In this document: one piece after another, positions 35,010 to 43,198 of the stretch
Numbering within the stretch: the stretch's first letter is position 1
How the letters are laid out: each line of letters opens with the position of its first letter
From: JAJDXW01 sp965223775
Lineage (GTDB): Bacteria; Pseudomonadota; Gammaproteobacteria; HK1
Assembly: GCA_965223775.1 (NCBI GenBank)
Contig: OZ245021.1
Location: 4,340,001 to 4,404,000 of the forward strand
Direction: 5' to 3'
DNA length: 64,000 nt
Made by a program: the position numbers and the translations under genes
The notes under the pieces: model-generated
Databases searched by the model: none
Told to the model about the DNA's origin: nothing
The model's input: only the letters and a program-made list of their open reading frames with translations

Positions 35010-36029
35010 CTATCCCGGGGCAGCGCGGGAGGGCGGGCCCGGGCGGTTCGACCACACGTGCATCGCGATCTCGAACGAGCGCACGCGCGCCTCGTGGTCG
35101 AAGATCTGCGACGCGATCATCAGCTCGTCGACGCCGGTCCGCTCTGCGAACCGTTCCATCTCGCGGAGCACGGTGGCCGGGGAGCCGACCGCCGAGCAGG
35201 CGCCCTGCTCGTCCAGCATCCTTCGCTCGAGCGAGGACAGACCCCTCTCGAACTCGTCGTCCGGCGGGGGCAGGGGGCACGGCCGGCCCTGGCGGAGCCA
35301 CAGGGTCGACTTTCGCGCGGACGTCCGAAGCCGGTGGGCCTCCTCGTCGGTCTCGGCCGCGAACACGTTGAACCCGGCCATGGCATGGGGTTGCGAGAGC
35401 TGCTCGGAGGGCCGGAACGAGCGGCGGTAGGCGTCGAGCGCGGGCAGCAGGGCGGCGGGCGCGAAGTGGGACGCGAAGGCGTAGGGGAGCCCGAGCATCG
35501 CCGCGAGCTGCGCGCCGTAGAGACTCGAGCCCAGGATCCAGACGGGCACGCGCTGGCCGCGGCCGGGGATGGCCTGGACCGGTTCGTCCGCCCGCGGCTC
35601 GCGGAAGTAGCCCTGCAGCTCCACCACGTCGCGCGGGAAGTCGTCGGGATCGCCGTGCAGGTTGCGGCGCAGGGCGAACGAGGTCCGCTGGTCGGTGCCG
35701 GGCGCCCGCCCGAGGCCGAGGTCGATGCGCCCCGGAAAGAGCGCATCGAGGGTGCCGAACTGCTCCGCGATGACGAGAGGGGCGTGGTTCGGCAGCATGA
35801 TGCCGCCCGCACCCACCCGGATCGCGGACGTGCCGCCCGCGATGTGGCCGATGACCACCGCGGTCGCCGCGCTCGCGATCCCGGGGATGTTGTGATGCTC
35901 CGCGACCCAGTACCGGCGGTATCCGAGCGCCTCCGCGCGGCGCGCGAGATCGAGGGAGTTGCGCATCGACTGCGCGGGACTGCCGCCCTCGGTGATCGGC
36001 GAGAGGTCGAGGACGGAGAGCGCGGTCAT
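35010..36029 (-). CDS. LLM class flavin-dependent oxidoreductase (MsnO8-type)
   Basis: A 339-residue luciferase-like enzyme. LSVLDLSPITEGGSPAQS at the N-terminus and RRYWVAEHHNIPGIASAA with the Ala-Glu-His-His segment are typical of the MsnO8-type subfamily. So are RVGAGGIMLPNHAPLVIAEQ, ALFPGRIDLGLGRAPGTD and a C-terminal VDELMIASQIFDHEARVRSF. The cofactor is probably FMN supplied by a separate reductase. The substrate is unknown. The ATG at 36029 fits the family. A much longer open frame upstream is compositional and ignored. It is followed, on the same strand, by the dehalogenase-like hydrolase after about 120 bp. Confidence 0.88.
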   Translation of the reverse strand: MTALSVLDLSPITEGGSPAQSMRNSLDLARRAEALGYRRYWVAEHHNIPGIASAATAVVIGHIAGGTSAIRVGAGGIMLPNHAPLVIAEQFGTLDALFPGRIDLGLGRAPGTDQRTSFALRRNLHGDPDDFPRDVVELQGYFREPRADEPVQAIPGRGQRVPVWILGSSLYGAQLAAMLGLPYAFASHFAPAALLPALDAYRRSFRPSEQLSQPHAMAGFNVFAAETDEEAHRLRTSARKSTLWLRQGRPCPLPPPDDEFERGLSSLERRMLDEQGACSAVGSPATVLREMERFAERTGVDELMIASQIFDHEARVRSFEIAMHVWSNRPGPPSRAAPG

Positions 36030-36237
36030 GGGCCCTCCCGGGCGGCGAGGCGCGTCGACCGGGCCCACGCTCCGCGATTCCGCGGGAACGCCCCGGTCCC
36101 CTTGCGCCGCGATGCCGGGCAATCTCCGCCTGTCGCGGATGCGTGGCTTCCCGGGGGGCGAACCCTGGAACCGGCTGCCGCGCCGGCGGCCTCGGCCGAC
36201 CCCGACCCCGTGCCGCGGCTCGGCAGCGGTTGAGCCC

Positions 36238-36705
36238 TCAACCTTCCGCGAGCCAGCGGACGAGAGCCTTCGCGGGCTCGTCCAGCTCGTCCACACGGGT
36301 GTAGTAGTGGGCCCGCCAGCCATCCTCCGGGAGCCCGGCGAACAGCATGAGGTTGAGGGGATAGTCCCCGGAGTCGGTGCAGCGGCGGAAGTCGTCCCGG
36401 AAAAGAAATATCCCCTTCCCAAGGGCGATGGCGATGCCGAGCTCGACCATGACCCCTTCGTCCGGCGGGGTTCCGTTGACGACCGCGAAGAGCCCGTCCG
36501 CCTCGCGCACGTCCCTCGCGTCCGCCTGGGCCACCCGCCAGGCCCATCCGGGCTCCCCCATGTCGATCTGGTTGTTGCGCGCGAACGGCTCCCAGACCTC
36601 CGCCCCGAGCGCTTCGAGGCGCTCTACCAGCTCCGGCAACAGCCGCTCCCGCTGCTGGGCCGAAAACCCGTAGGGATTCGCGAGGTACAGGGTCTTGCGG
36701 GCCAT
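36238..36705 (-). CDS. nucleoside 2-deoxyribosyltransferase-like protein
   Basis: A 155-residue protein of the NDT family. KTLYLANPYGFSAQQRERL forms the first strand and substrate loop, EVWEPFARNNQ follows, then ADGLFAVVNGTPPDEGVMVELGIAIALGKGIFLFRDDFR, in which DEGVMVELG holds the catalytic Glu and flanking acids. Members cleave or transfer deoxyribose between bases, or hydrolyse modified nucleotides. It lies 83 bp after the probable selenoprotein gene on the same strand. Whether their roles are linked is unknown. The 208 bp after its stop contain no gene. Confidence 0.85.
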   Translation of the reverse strand: MARKTLYLANPYGFSAQQRERLLPELVERLEALGAEVWEPFARNNQIDMGEPGWAWRVAQADARDVREADGLFAVVNGTPPDEGVMVELGIAIALGKGIFLFRDDFRRCTDSGDYPLNLMLFAGLPEDGWRAHYYTRVDELDEPAKALVRWLAEG

Positions 36706-36788
36706 GGCGACTCACCGGTGGCGGGAGGGACGGCGAAGAAGCGCGACGAACGGGCCTCCGGCACCGCGCGCGCCGCCCGGCGGGCCCT

Positions 36789-37826
36789 TCAGCGCGGCAC
36801 CTCCCGGCCCCGCGCCTTCTCGGCTTCGAAGCGGGAGCGGCGCGCGGCGAGATCGGATGGAGGGATGCGGCCGAGATCGCAGAAGTCCGCCTTCCAGCCC
36901 GGATCCTCGCTCCACACGAGGGGCGACTGGACGGTGGTGCGCGGCGCACGCGCCGATTCGAGCAGATCGAGGGCGAGGGCGAGGGTGATGCGCTGCGAGT
37001 CCTCGTCGAAGGGACGGCCGGCCGCGTTGCCGAGCGGGAAATCGCTGAACACGAAACGCGGCACGCCGCAATGCTCGACGATGTCCCGGGCGCATCCCAT
37101 CACCACCGTCGCGATGCCGTGCTCCTCGAGGTACCGGGCGGCCAGGCTCACGGACTGGTGGCACACCGGTCAGTTGGCGACCAGAAGGGCCGCGTCCGCC
37201 TCGTCCTCGTGCACGCGCCGCAACAGGGCGGGGCAGTCCTGATCGAGGGTGGTCCGCTGGCTCCGGTTCGTCGGGAGGCCGTGAAAGCGGGGTGCGACCC
37301 GCCCGACGCGGCCGGCCGACGCCGCTTCGCGCAGGCGGTCGAGCGGAAGCCAGGTCCGCGGATCCTTCGCCGTCGTGTGGGTGCGGTCATAGCTGACATG
37401 GGAGATCCGGACGTCCGTCTGCTCCTGCGAATCGACGGCAGCGGAATAGACCTCGAAGAACTTCGCCGCCCCGTTGTACGGCGCACCCGGACCCTGGTCG
37501 CCGAGTTCCGGCCGGTAGGGCGCGGCGGTGGTGACGAGGGCGACGTTCGACTCCGCGAGCGGCTTCGGGAGCGGGGTGAACGGCACGTCCCGGCAGTGCG
37601 CCCAGCGGTAGGGGTTGTCGTATCCGAGCGCGAGATAGTAGGCGCGGGTGCGCTGCATGTAGGGGATCGGGAGACCTGCCCCCTCCGCGAGCTCCGGCCG
37701 TCCGGCGTTGGCCGCGGCCGCGGCCGGCTCCGAGACCGGAGACGGGGCGCGTCCGGTCGCTCTCGATTGGTCCGGTTGGTCCATGACGAAAAACCCTTGA
37801 CGGGCGGCGGCGATCGGGGCGTTCAT
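36789..37826 (-). CDS. GrdB/PrdB-like selenoprotein (glycine/betaine/D-proline reductase family B) with in-frame TGA
   Basis: Two frames separated by a single TGA (37170-37172) form one 345-residue protein. The upstream half reads LPIPYMQRTRAYYLALGYDNP, then FTPLPKPLAESNVALVTTAA and ISHVSYDRTH, and approaches the active site with EADAALLVAN. After the TGA it continues in the same frame PVCHQSVSLAARYLEEHGIA, then VVMGCARDIVEHCGVPRFVF and FPLGNAAGRP. The TGA codon at position 219 gives U-P-V-C, the UxxC redox motif expected in the selenoprotein B family. I therefore read it as selenocysteine rather than a stop. The family reductively cleaves C-N bonds in anaerobes. Stand-alone proteobacterial members have unknown function. 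SelA/B/C/D genes are not in the window. Confidence 0.82.
37133..37172 (-). promoter_or_regulatory. possible bacterial SECIS hairpin after the TGA codon
   Basis: Directly after the TGA on the minus strand, CCAG and CTGG can pair around a loop starting TCCGTGAGC about 16-18 bases downstream. An outer CCGG/CCGG pair may extend the stem. The distance fits the window within which SelB-binding hairpins usually lie. The apical stem is short, so the call is tentative. Confidence 0.3.
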
Positions 37827-38000
37827 CCTACCAGAGTGGGCGAATCGCGCTCCCCCCGCGGAGGCTCAATCGCCGGCCGTCGCGTGCCGGCGCCCCGGCC
37901 GGATGCCGCCGCCCGCCCGGATCGGCGGGGCCGAACCGCGGGCGGCGTGGGTTACCCTTGCGAGCCGGCTTTCCAGGCGAACCAGGGGAATCACGAACCG

Positions 38001-38756
38001 ATGGACCTATTCGATCTATCCGGGCGGGTTGCGATCGTGACCGGCGGCAACGGCGGCATCGGTCTCGGCATGGCGCGCGGCCTCGCACGCGCCGGAGCCG
38101 CCGTCGCGGTGGTCGGGCGCAACCGGGAGAAGTCCCGCGAGGCGGCGTCGAGCCTCGGGGAGCGCGCATTCGCAATCGACGCGGACGTGACCCGGGCCGC
38201 CGATGTCCAGACGATGGTCTCCGCGGTGGCCGAACGGGCGGGCCGGGTCGACATCCTCGTCAACAACGCGGGCACCAATGTCCGCAAGCGTCCCGAGGAG
38301 CTGGACGAGTCGGAGTGGCGCACGGTCCTCGATACCAACCTGACGAGCGCGTTCCTGTGCAGCCGGACCTGCCACCCGCACATGCAGGCGGCGGGGGGCG
38401 GCAAGATCCTCAACAACGGGTCGATGATGTCGCTGTTCGGAACCCCCTGGTCGCCCGCCTACGCGGCGAGCAAGGGCGGGATGGTGCAGCTCACCAAGTC
38501 GCTCGCCACCGCCTGGGCGACGGACGGCATCCAGGTGAACTGCTTCCTGCCGGGGTGGATCGACACCGAGCTCACCCGGAATGCGCGCGAACAGGTGAGC
38601 GGCCTGCACGAGCGCGTGCTCGCCCGCACCCCGGCCGACCGCTGGGGCGACATCGACGATTTCCAGGGCATCGCGGTGTTCCTCGCGAGCCGCGCATCGG
38701 ACTTCGTGACCGGCGCGGTGATCACGGTCGACGGCGGCTTCTCGGTGTCCGGCTGA
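38001..38756 (+). CDS. short-chain dehydrogenase/reductase
   Basis: A 251-residue classical SDR. The cofactor motif is TGGNGGIGLGMARGL (residues about 15-29), the NNAG motif is ILVNNAGTNVRK, the active site has the Ser region NNGSMMS and Tyr-Lys in YAASKGG, and VNCFLPGWIDTELTR follows. The overall sequence is like 2-deoxy-D-gluconate 3-dehydrogenase (KduD) and gluconate 5-dehydrogenase, but the substrate is unconfirmed. Its stop overlaps the ATG of the Nudix gene by one base, so the pair is translationally coupled. Confidence 0.9.
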   Translation: MDLFDLSGRVAIVTGGNGGIGLGMARGLARAGAAVAVVGRNREKSREAASSLGERAFAIDADVTRAADVQTMVSAVAERAGRVDILVNNAGTNVRKRPEELDESEWRTVLDTNLTSAFLCSRTCHPHMQAAGGGKILNNGSMMSLFGTPWSPAYAASKGGMVQLTKSLATAWATDGIQVNCFLPGWIDTELTRNAREQVSGLHERVLARTPADRWGDIDDFQGIAVFLASRASDFVTGAVITVDGGFSVSG

Positions 38757-39376
38757 TGGCGCGCGAGTTCTCGTTCTGCCCGAAGTGCGGAGCGGGGCTC
38801 GGCCGGCGCCCCGTCCACGGCCTCGACCGACTCGTCTGTCCGGACTGCTCGTTCGTCTTCTGGCAGAACCCCGCGGTCGGGGTGGCGGTGATCCTGCTCG
38901 ACGACGGGGGGCGCGTGCTCCTCGGGCGGCGATCGCGGGGAGCATACCGCGGGCAGTGGTGCATCCCCTGCGGCTACGTCGAGTACGACGAGGACGTGCG
39001 CGACGCGGCGAGGCGCGAGTTCCGGGAGGAGACGGGCATCGAGGTCGCGCTCGGCGAGGTCTTCGCGGTGCATTCGAACTTCCACAACCCGGCGATGCAC
39101 ACGGTCGGGGTCTGGTTTCGGGGCGAGGCGGCGGGCGGGGAGCCGCGCGCGGCCGACGACCTCGACCGGGCGGAGTTCTTCGCGCTCGACGCATTGCCCG
39201 CGGCCATCGCCTTTCCCACCGACCGCATCGTGCTCGCCGACCTCCGGCGGGCCGCCGCGGCCACCCGAATGCCCGGCGACATCCCTGCCGAGGGCGCCCC
39301 TCACGATCGGCCCGTCCCGAAGACCCGAACCCCAAGCCCGACCACCCCCACGTGGGGATCCGCGTCGACCTGGTGA
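38756..39376 (+). CDS. Nudix hydrolase with zinc ribbon
   Basis: A 206-residue protein. An N-terminal zinc ribbon (FCPKCGAGL ... VCPDCSFVFWQNP) precedes the Nudix domain. GYVEYDEDVRDAARREFREE, followed by TGIEV, is an intact Nudix box (GX5EX7REUXEEXGU) that binds Mg2+ for pyrophosphate cleavage. WCIPCGYVEYDE suggests the ADP-ribose/NADH-pyrophosphatase-like branch. The C-terminal 30 residues are Pro/Thr-rich and probably disordered. It is coupled to the SDR by a one-base overlap, and followed after 16 bp by a hydrolase gene, so all three may be one operon. Confidence 0.9.
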   Translation: MAREFSFCPKCGAGLGRRPVHGLDRLVCPDCSFVFWQNPAVGVAVILLDDGGRVLLGRRSRGAYRGQWCIPCGYVEYDEDVRDAARREFREETGIEVALGEVFAVHSNFHNPAMHTVGVWFRGEAAGGEPRAADDLDRAEFFALDALPAAIAFPTDRIVLADLRRAAAATRMPGDIPAEGAPHDRPVPKTRTPSPTTPTWGSASTW

Positions 39377-39392
39377 CGGCTGGGACAGTCGA

Positions 39393-40265
39393 TTGACCAA
39401 GGGCAACCCGTTGACCCTGCTCTACACGATAGTCGCGGTGTTCGCCGCGCTCTGCGCGGCGCTCTATCTGTTTCAGGAGCGCCTCATCTTCCTTCGCCAG
39501 CCGCTCTCCGACGGCGCACGGCACGCGCTCCGCGAGCTGCCCGGCGTCACCGAGATCGAGCTCACGGCCGCGGACGGGACGCGCCTCCACGGCTGGCTCC
39601 GGCACGGGGTCGAGGAGGCCGCCCCGCGGGGCCTCGTCATCTACTTCGGCGGCAACGCCGAGGAGGTGTCCGGGCAGGTACGCGACGCGGACGCGCTCGC
39701 CCCGTGGTCGCTGGCGGCGGTCAATTACCGGGGTTATGGGCTGAGCCAGGGGCGGCCGAGCGAGACCGCGCTCGCTGCCGATGCCCTCACCATCTACGAT
39801 CGGCTGGCGGAACGCGAGGACGTCGATCCGGACCGCATCGTGGTCTTCGGACGGAGCCTCGGCGGCGGGGTCGCGGTACAGCTTGCCGCGGCCCGGCCGG
39901 TGCGGGGGGTCGTGCTCGTCTCCCCCTTCGACAGCCTGCGAAGCTTCGCGAAGAAGCAGTACCCGTTCGTTCCGGTATCCTTGCTTCTCAAACATCCCTT
40001 CGACTCGCTCGCGCGCGCTCCGGGGATCGAGGTACCTCTGCTGGTGCTCGCGGGGGAACGCGACCGAATCATCCCTTCCGCCCGCTCGCGGCGCCTGCAC
40101 GACGCATGGGCGACCGACTCGAAGCGGTGGGTGCTGCTCCCGGGAGCGGGCCACAACGACATCCACGCACACCCGGGCTACTGGCCCGCGATCCGCGAGC
40201 TCCTCGGCTCTCTCGGACATCGGGGGGTACGGCCAGGAGCGGAATGTGGACGCCGCGTCCCTTGA
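39393..40265 (+). CDS. membrane-anchored alpha/beta hydrolase (YfhR/BEM46-like)
   Basis: A 290-residue serine hydrolase. A single N-terminal membrane helix (LLYTIVAVFAALCAALYLF) anchors it and is followed by QERLIFLRQPL, usual in this group. VIYFGGNAEEVSG supplies the oxyanion region and VVFGRSLGGGVAVQLA the nucleophile Ser155. LVLAGERDRIIP holds the Asp and GAGHNDIH the His. The active domain probably faces the periplasm or cytoplasm from the inner membrane; topology cannot be settled. The TTG at 39393 is the best start because the helix begins soon after it. It is the third gene of a likely SDR-Nudix-hydrolase unit. Confidence 0.85.
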   Translation: MTKGNPLTLLYTIVAVFAALCAALYLFQERLIFLRQPLSDGARHALRELPGVTEIELTAADGTRLHGWLRHGVEEAAPRGLVIYFGGNAEEVSGQVRDADALAPWSLAAVNYRGYGLSQGRPSETALAADALTIYDRLAEREDVDPDRIVVFGRSLGGGVAVQLAAARPVRGVVLVSPFDSLRSFAKKQYPFVPVSLLLKHPFDSLARAPGIEVPLLVLAGERDRIIPSARSRRLHDAWATDSKRWVLLPGAGHNDIHAHPGYWPAIRELLGSLGHRGVRPGAECGRRVP

Positions 40266-40352
40266 CCGCAGCCGCCGTACCGGGTAGACAACCGGGCCGA
40301 CGGCCGCATCCGCCCGTACCGCAGTTCCCGACAAGCCCGAGCGACTCGAGAG

Positions 40353-41519
40353 ATGAGCGATCCCCACCTCCCCTTGACGGAAGAGTCGCCGGTGGAATTA
40401 CCGCCCGCGGACGCGCCGGCCCGCAACCGGCTCGAGTACGACGGCGTGCGCCGCCCCCTCGCGAAGATCGTGCTCAGCAACGCCTTGCGGACCCTCGCGA
40501 CGTTGGGCGTCTACCGCTTCTGGGGCAAGACCCGGGTGCGGCGTTACCTTTGGAGCCGGGTATCCTTCCTCGGAGACCGCGTCGAGTACACCGGCACCGG
40601 CCGGGAGCTGCTCCTCGGCTTCGTCGCGGCGATCATCGTGCTCGCCCTCCTCGCCGGCGCGCTCTTCGGGATCCCGATGGCGATCGATTCCGGGCACCCA
40701 TACTTCGTGGCGGTGCAGGCCGTCGCTCAGGTCACCTACTCCATCGTCATTCTGTTCCTCGTCTACGTCGCCCAGTTTCGTGCGAGGCGTTATCGGCTGA
40801 GCCGCACCGAATGGCGCGGCATCCGCCTCGCCCAGGACGGATCGAGTTGGCGCTACGCGCTGCTCGCGTTCGGTTGGGGCGCGGTGACCGTCCTCAGCCT
40901 GGGGACCGCCTACGCGGTCTATCGCATGCGTCTGCAGCGTTACCGGACGACGCACACCAGCTTCGGGAACCGCCGCTTCGAGTTCGAAGGACGGGCGGCA
41001 GAGCTGCTGAAGCCCTGGCTTCTCGCCTGGGTCTTCTATCTGCCGACCTTCGGCCTCACCAATGTCTGGTACCGGGTGAGGGAGTTCCGCTACCTCGCCG
41101 GGAAGACCCGCTGCGGATCTCTCTCGTTCCACTCCGGCCTCAGGACCGACTCCGTCATTCTGACGATCGTCGTCTACGTCCTGTTGAGCCTGCTCGCCAT
41201 CGCCCTGCTGCTCGGGACGCTCGTTGTGGCCTTGGTCATGATTCTTCCGGAGATGATGGCGGGGAACCAGGGCGGCAGCGGGAATCGGTTCAACATCGGC
41301 GGCACGGATCTGGTGATCTACGTCGTGGCTTTCGCGCTCTACTTCCCCGTCGTCGGCGTGCTGCGGATGCTGTTCCTCGTTCACCCGCTCTTTCACGAGA
41401 TCCTGGGCTCGGTCACCGTGATCGGCGACGAGGACTACGCAACGATCGCCCAGAGCTCGCAGTCAACGCCGCGCCAGGGCGAAGGGCTCGCCGACACCCT
41501 CGACGTGGGCGCGGTCTAG
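40353..41519 (+). CDS. DUF898 (YjgN-like) membrane protein
   Basis: A 388-residue integral membrane protein of the DUF898 family. Repeated segments each begin with a basic cytosolic stretch such as YRFWGKTRVRRYLW and RMRLQRYRTTHTSFGNRRFEF, followed by hydrophobic helices (LLLGFVAAIIVLALLAGALF, SVILTIVVYVLLSLLAIALL). The function is unknown. In many genomes it is paired with an M48 peptidase gene, as here, where that gene starts about 240 bp on. The two are separated by a 220-bp repeat whose CTAG provides this gene's TAG stop, so the original C-terminus may have been slightly altered. Confidence 0.85.
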   Translation: MSDPHLPLTEESPVELPPADAPARNRLEYDGVRRPLAKIVLSNALRTLATLGVYRFWGKTRVRRYLWSRVSFLGDRVEYTGTGRELLLGFVAAIIVLALLAGALFGIPMAIDSGHPYFVAVQAVAQVTYSIVILFLVYVAQFRARRYRLSRTEWRGIRLAQDGSSWRYALLAFGWGAVTVLSLGTAYAVYRMRLQRYRTTHTSFGNRRFEFEGRAAELLKPWLLAWVFYLPTFGLTNVWYRVREFRYLAGKTRCGSLSFHSGLRTDSVILTIVVYVLLSLLAIALLLGTLVVALVMILPEMMAGNQGGSGNRFNIGGTDLVIYVVAFALYFPVVGVLRMLFLVHPLFHEILGSVTVIGDEDYATIAQSSQSTPRQGEGLADTLDVGAV

Positions 41520-41735
41520 CCGCAATTTCTCACCAATTTCCTGCTGCGGACGCCAATCTGTCGCTTCGCGCTCCCGAGGTCGCCGTGGTAACGGGCCGTA
41601 CTCCCTCAAGCCGCTTCGACGTAGCGTCGACTACGCCTTCACCGTCTTTCGGTCCGTGCGGCCCGCTACCACGGCATTCTGCTTCGCAGCTTCGCGGCGC
41701 CCTCGCGACGAAAGTTGGTGAGATATCCGGGCTAG
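41516..41735. repeat. CTAG-bounded miniature repeat, copy B (intact, inverted)
   Basis: A 220-bp element whose left end CTAGCCGCAATTTCTCACCA and right end, read as complement, CTAGCCCGGATATCTCACCA form terminal inverted repeats. Its complement aligns along its whole length with copy A at 9542-10793 minus the IS1111 insert, including GTGGTAGCGGGCCGCACGGA and AGCGCGAAGCGACAGATTGG. It has no coding capacity and lies between two genes that are normally adjacent. The left CTAG contains the stop codon of the DUF898 gene. Confidence 0.85.
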
Positions 41736-41757
41736 AGCCGGTCCCGCTCCGGCCGTG

Positions 41758-42873
41758 ATGCGCGGGGCGGGCAGCTACTTCGACGGCGAGAGCGCGGCCC
41801 GCCGCGAGGTCGAGGTCCGGCTCGCCCCGGACGGCGTGCGGATCGTGGAGGCGGCGAGCGGCCACCGCCAGCTCGCATACTGGGGATTCCACGAGCTTCG
41901 TTCGGTCGACGAGCCGGAGGGAGGCGACTCACGCCGCATCCGGGCGGGAAACGGCAGGGCCCGGCTCGTCATTGAGGATCCCTCCCTGATCGCGGCGATC
42001 GCCGCGCGCGCCCCGCGGATTGCGAGGCGCGAATCCGGTTGGACGGTGCTCTGCCTGCGCTGGGCCGGACTCCTCGCGGTCTCGATCGCGGTCCTCCTCG
42101 CCACCCTCTGGTTCGGCCTGCCCCGGTTCGCCGACCAGGCCACCCGACTCGTGCCCCACGAATGGGAGATAGCCTTCGGCGACCGTCTGGTCGAGCCGGC
42201 AATCCGGCATCTCACCCGACTGGACGATACCGACGAGGTCGCGTTCTGCACCGCCACCCGGGGCCGCGGGGCGCTGGAGGAACTGACCCGGCGCCTGGCG
42301 CCGGCCGCATCGCCGTACCGCTTCGAGGTCCGGGTCGTCAACCTGGAGATGATCAACGCCTTCGCCCTTCCGGGGGGACAGATCGTGATCGCGGAGGGAC
42401 TCCTTCGCTTCGCCGGGTCTCCGGACGAGTTCGCCGGAGTCCTCGCCCACGAGATGGGACACGTGCTCCATCGACATTCGACCGCCTCCATCATCGAGTC
42501 GCTCGGCCTCGCATTCCTGTTCGGCGCGATGCTCGGCGACCTCGGGACGGGCGTGATCAGCGGGGCCGGCGAAACCCTCGTGGGGCTCAGCTTTCGGCGC
42601 GAGGCGGAGGCGGAAGCCGACGAGCGCGCGCTCGCCCTCCTCGAGCGCGCCCGGCTGAGCAGCCGGGGCCTCGCCGATTTCTTCGAGCGCATGCAGGGCA
42701 AGGCCCGCGACCGGCCCGCGCTCCTTCAACTGCTCTCCAGCCACCCGCCGACCGAGAGCCGCCGCCGGCGGGCGGCGGACGGCGCAATCCCCGCCCCGCC
42801 CGCCCTCGGCGATGACGAGTGGCGGAGCCTGCAGGACATCTGCCGCCAGCGCGAACCCCTCGACCCGCAGTGA
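41758..42873 (+). CDS. M48 family metallopeptidase, membrane-bound
   Basis: A 371-residue zinc peptidase. An N-terminal cytosolic domain of about 95 residues leads to one membrane helix (AGLLAVSIAVLLATLWFGL). The peptidase domain follows, with VVNLEMINAFALPGGQIVIAEGLL, the zinc motif HEMGH (His231, Glu232, His235) and the third ligand Glu286 in EAEADERAL. It resembles Oma1/LoiP-type proteases for membrane quality control. Pairing with a DUF898 protein is recurrent in other genomes. The ATG at 41758 is preferred; a GTG one codon earlier is possible. Confidence 0.88.
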   Translation: MRGAGSYFDGESAARREVEVRLAPDGVRIVEAASGHRQLAYWGFHELRSVDEPEGGDSRRIRAGNGRARLVIEDPSLIAAIAARAPRIARRESGWTVLCLRWAGLLAVSIAVLLATLWFGLPRFADQATRLVPHEWEIAFGDRLVEPAIRHLTRLDDTDEVAFCTATRGRGALEELTRRLAPAASPYRFEVRVVNLEMINAFALPGGQIVIAEGLLRFAGSPDEFAGVLAHEMGHVLHRHSTASIIESLGLAFLFGAMLGDLGTGVISGAGETLVGLSFRREAEAEADERALALLERARLSSRGLADFFERMQGKARDRPALLQLLSSHPPTESRRRRAADGAIPAPPALGDDEWRSLQDICRQREPLDPQ

Positions 42874-43198
42874 GTCCGACTCTGCGGCAGCCCGACACCC
42901 TGGTCCAAGCGGTCGCGGATTGCCTCCGGTCCACCGTGGAGTGAGACGGCCCGTTCGACGATGAACCGTGCGGCAAGCGCCAATGCCGAAGCCGGCGAGC
43001 CCGAGAACCTCGGATCAGGCTGGGTCCGCCCATGTCTGGCAAGAGCAGGATCAGCCGGCGGCAAACGGAGCGACAACGTCACCCACGCGGGCCAACATCG
43101 CCAATCAGAACACTTACAACTAGTTGTATTAAATTATCTTCTCGTCGCATCTCAAGATAAGACAAGTCGACTTTCTTTATGTTGACTCCCGGTGTTGA
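42874..43198. other. gene-free junction entering the acquired region
   Basis: About 325 bp with no recognisable gene. The last 90 bp (43110-43200) are strikingly AT-rich (for example TTGTATTAAATTATCTTC) compared with the surrounding DNA. This looks like the left boundary of the horizontally acquired segment that follows. Confidence 0.45.

Noticed and set aside
37170..37826. Reading the TGA at 37170-37172 as a true stop giving two separate genes
   Set aside because: Both halves belong to one protein family in the same frame, and the TGA occupies the UxxC selenocysteine position.
42726..43082. Minus-strand frame with AARFIVERAVSLHGGPEAI in the junction after the M48 gene
   Set aside because: It largely overlaps the M48 gene in antisense and has no recognisable domain or ribosome binding site.
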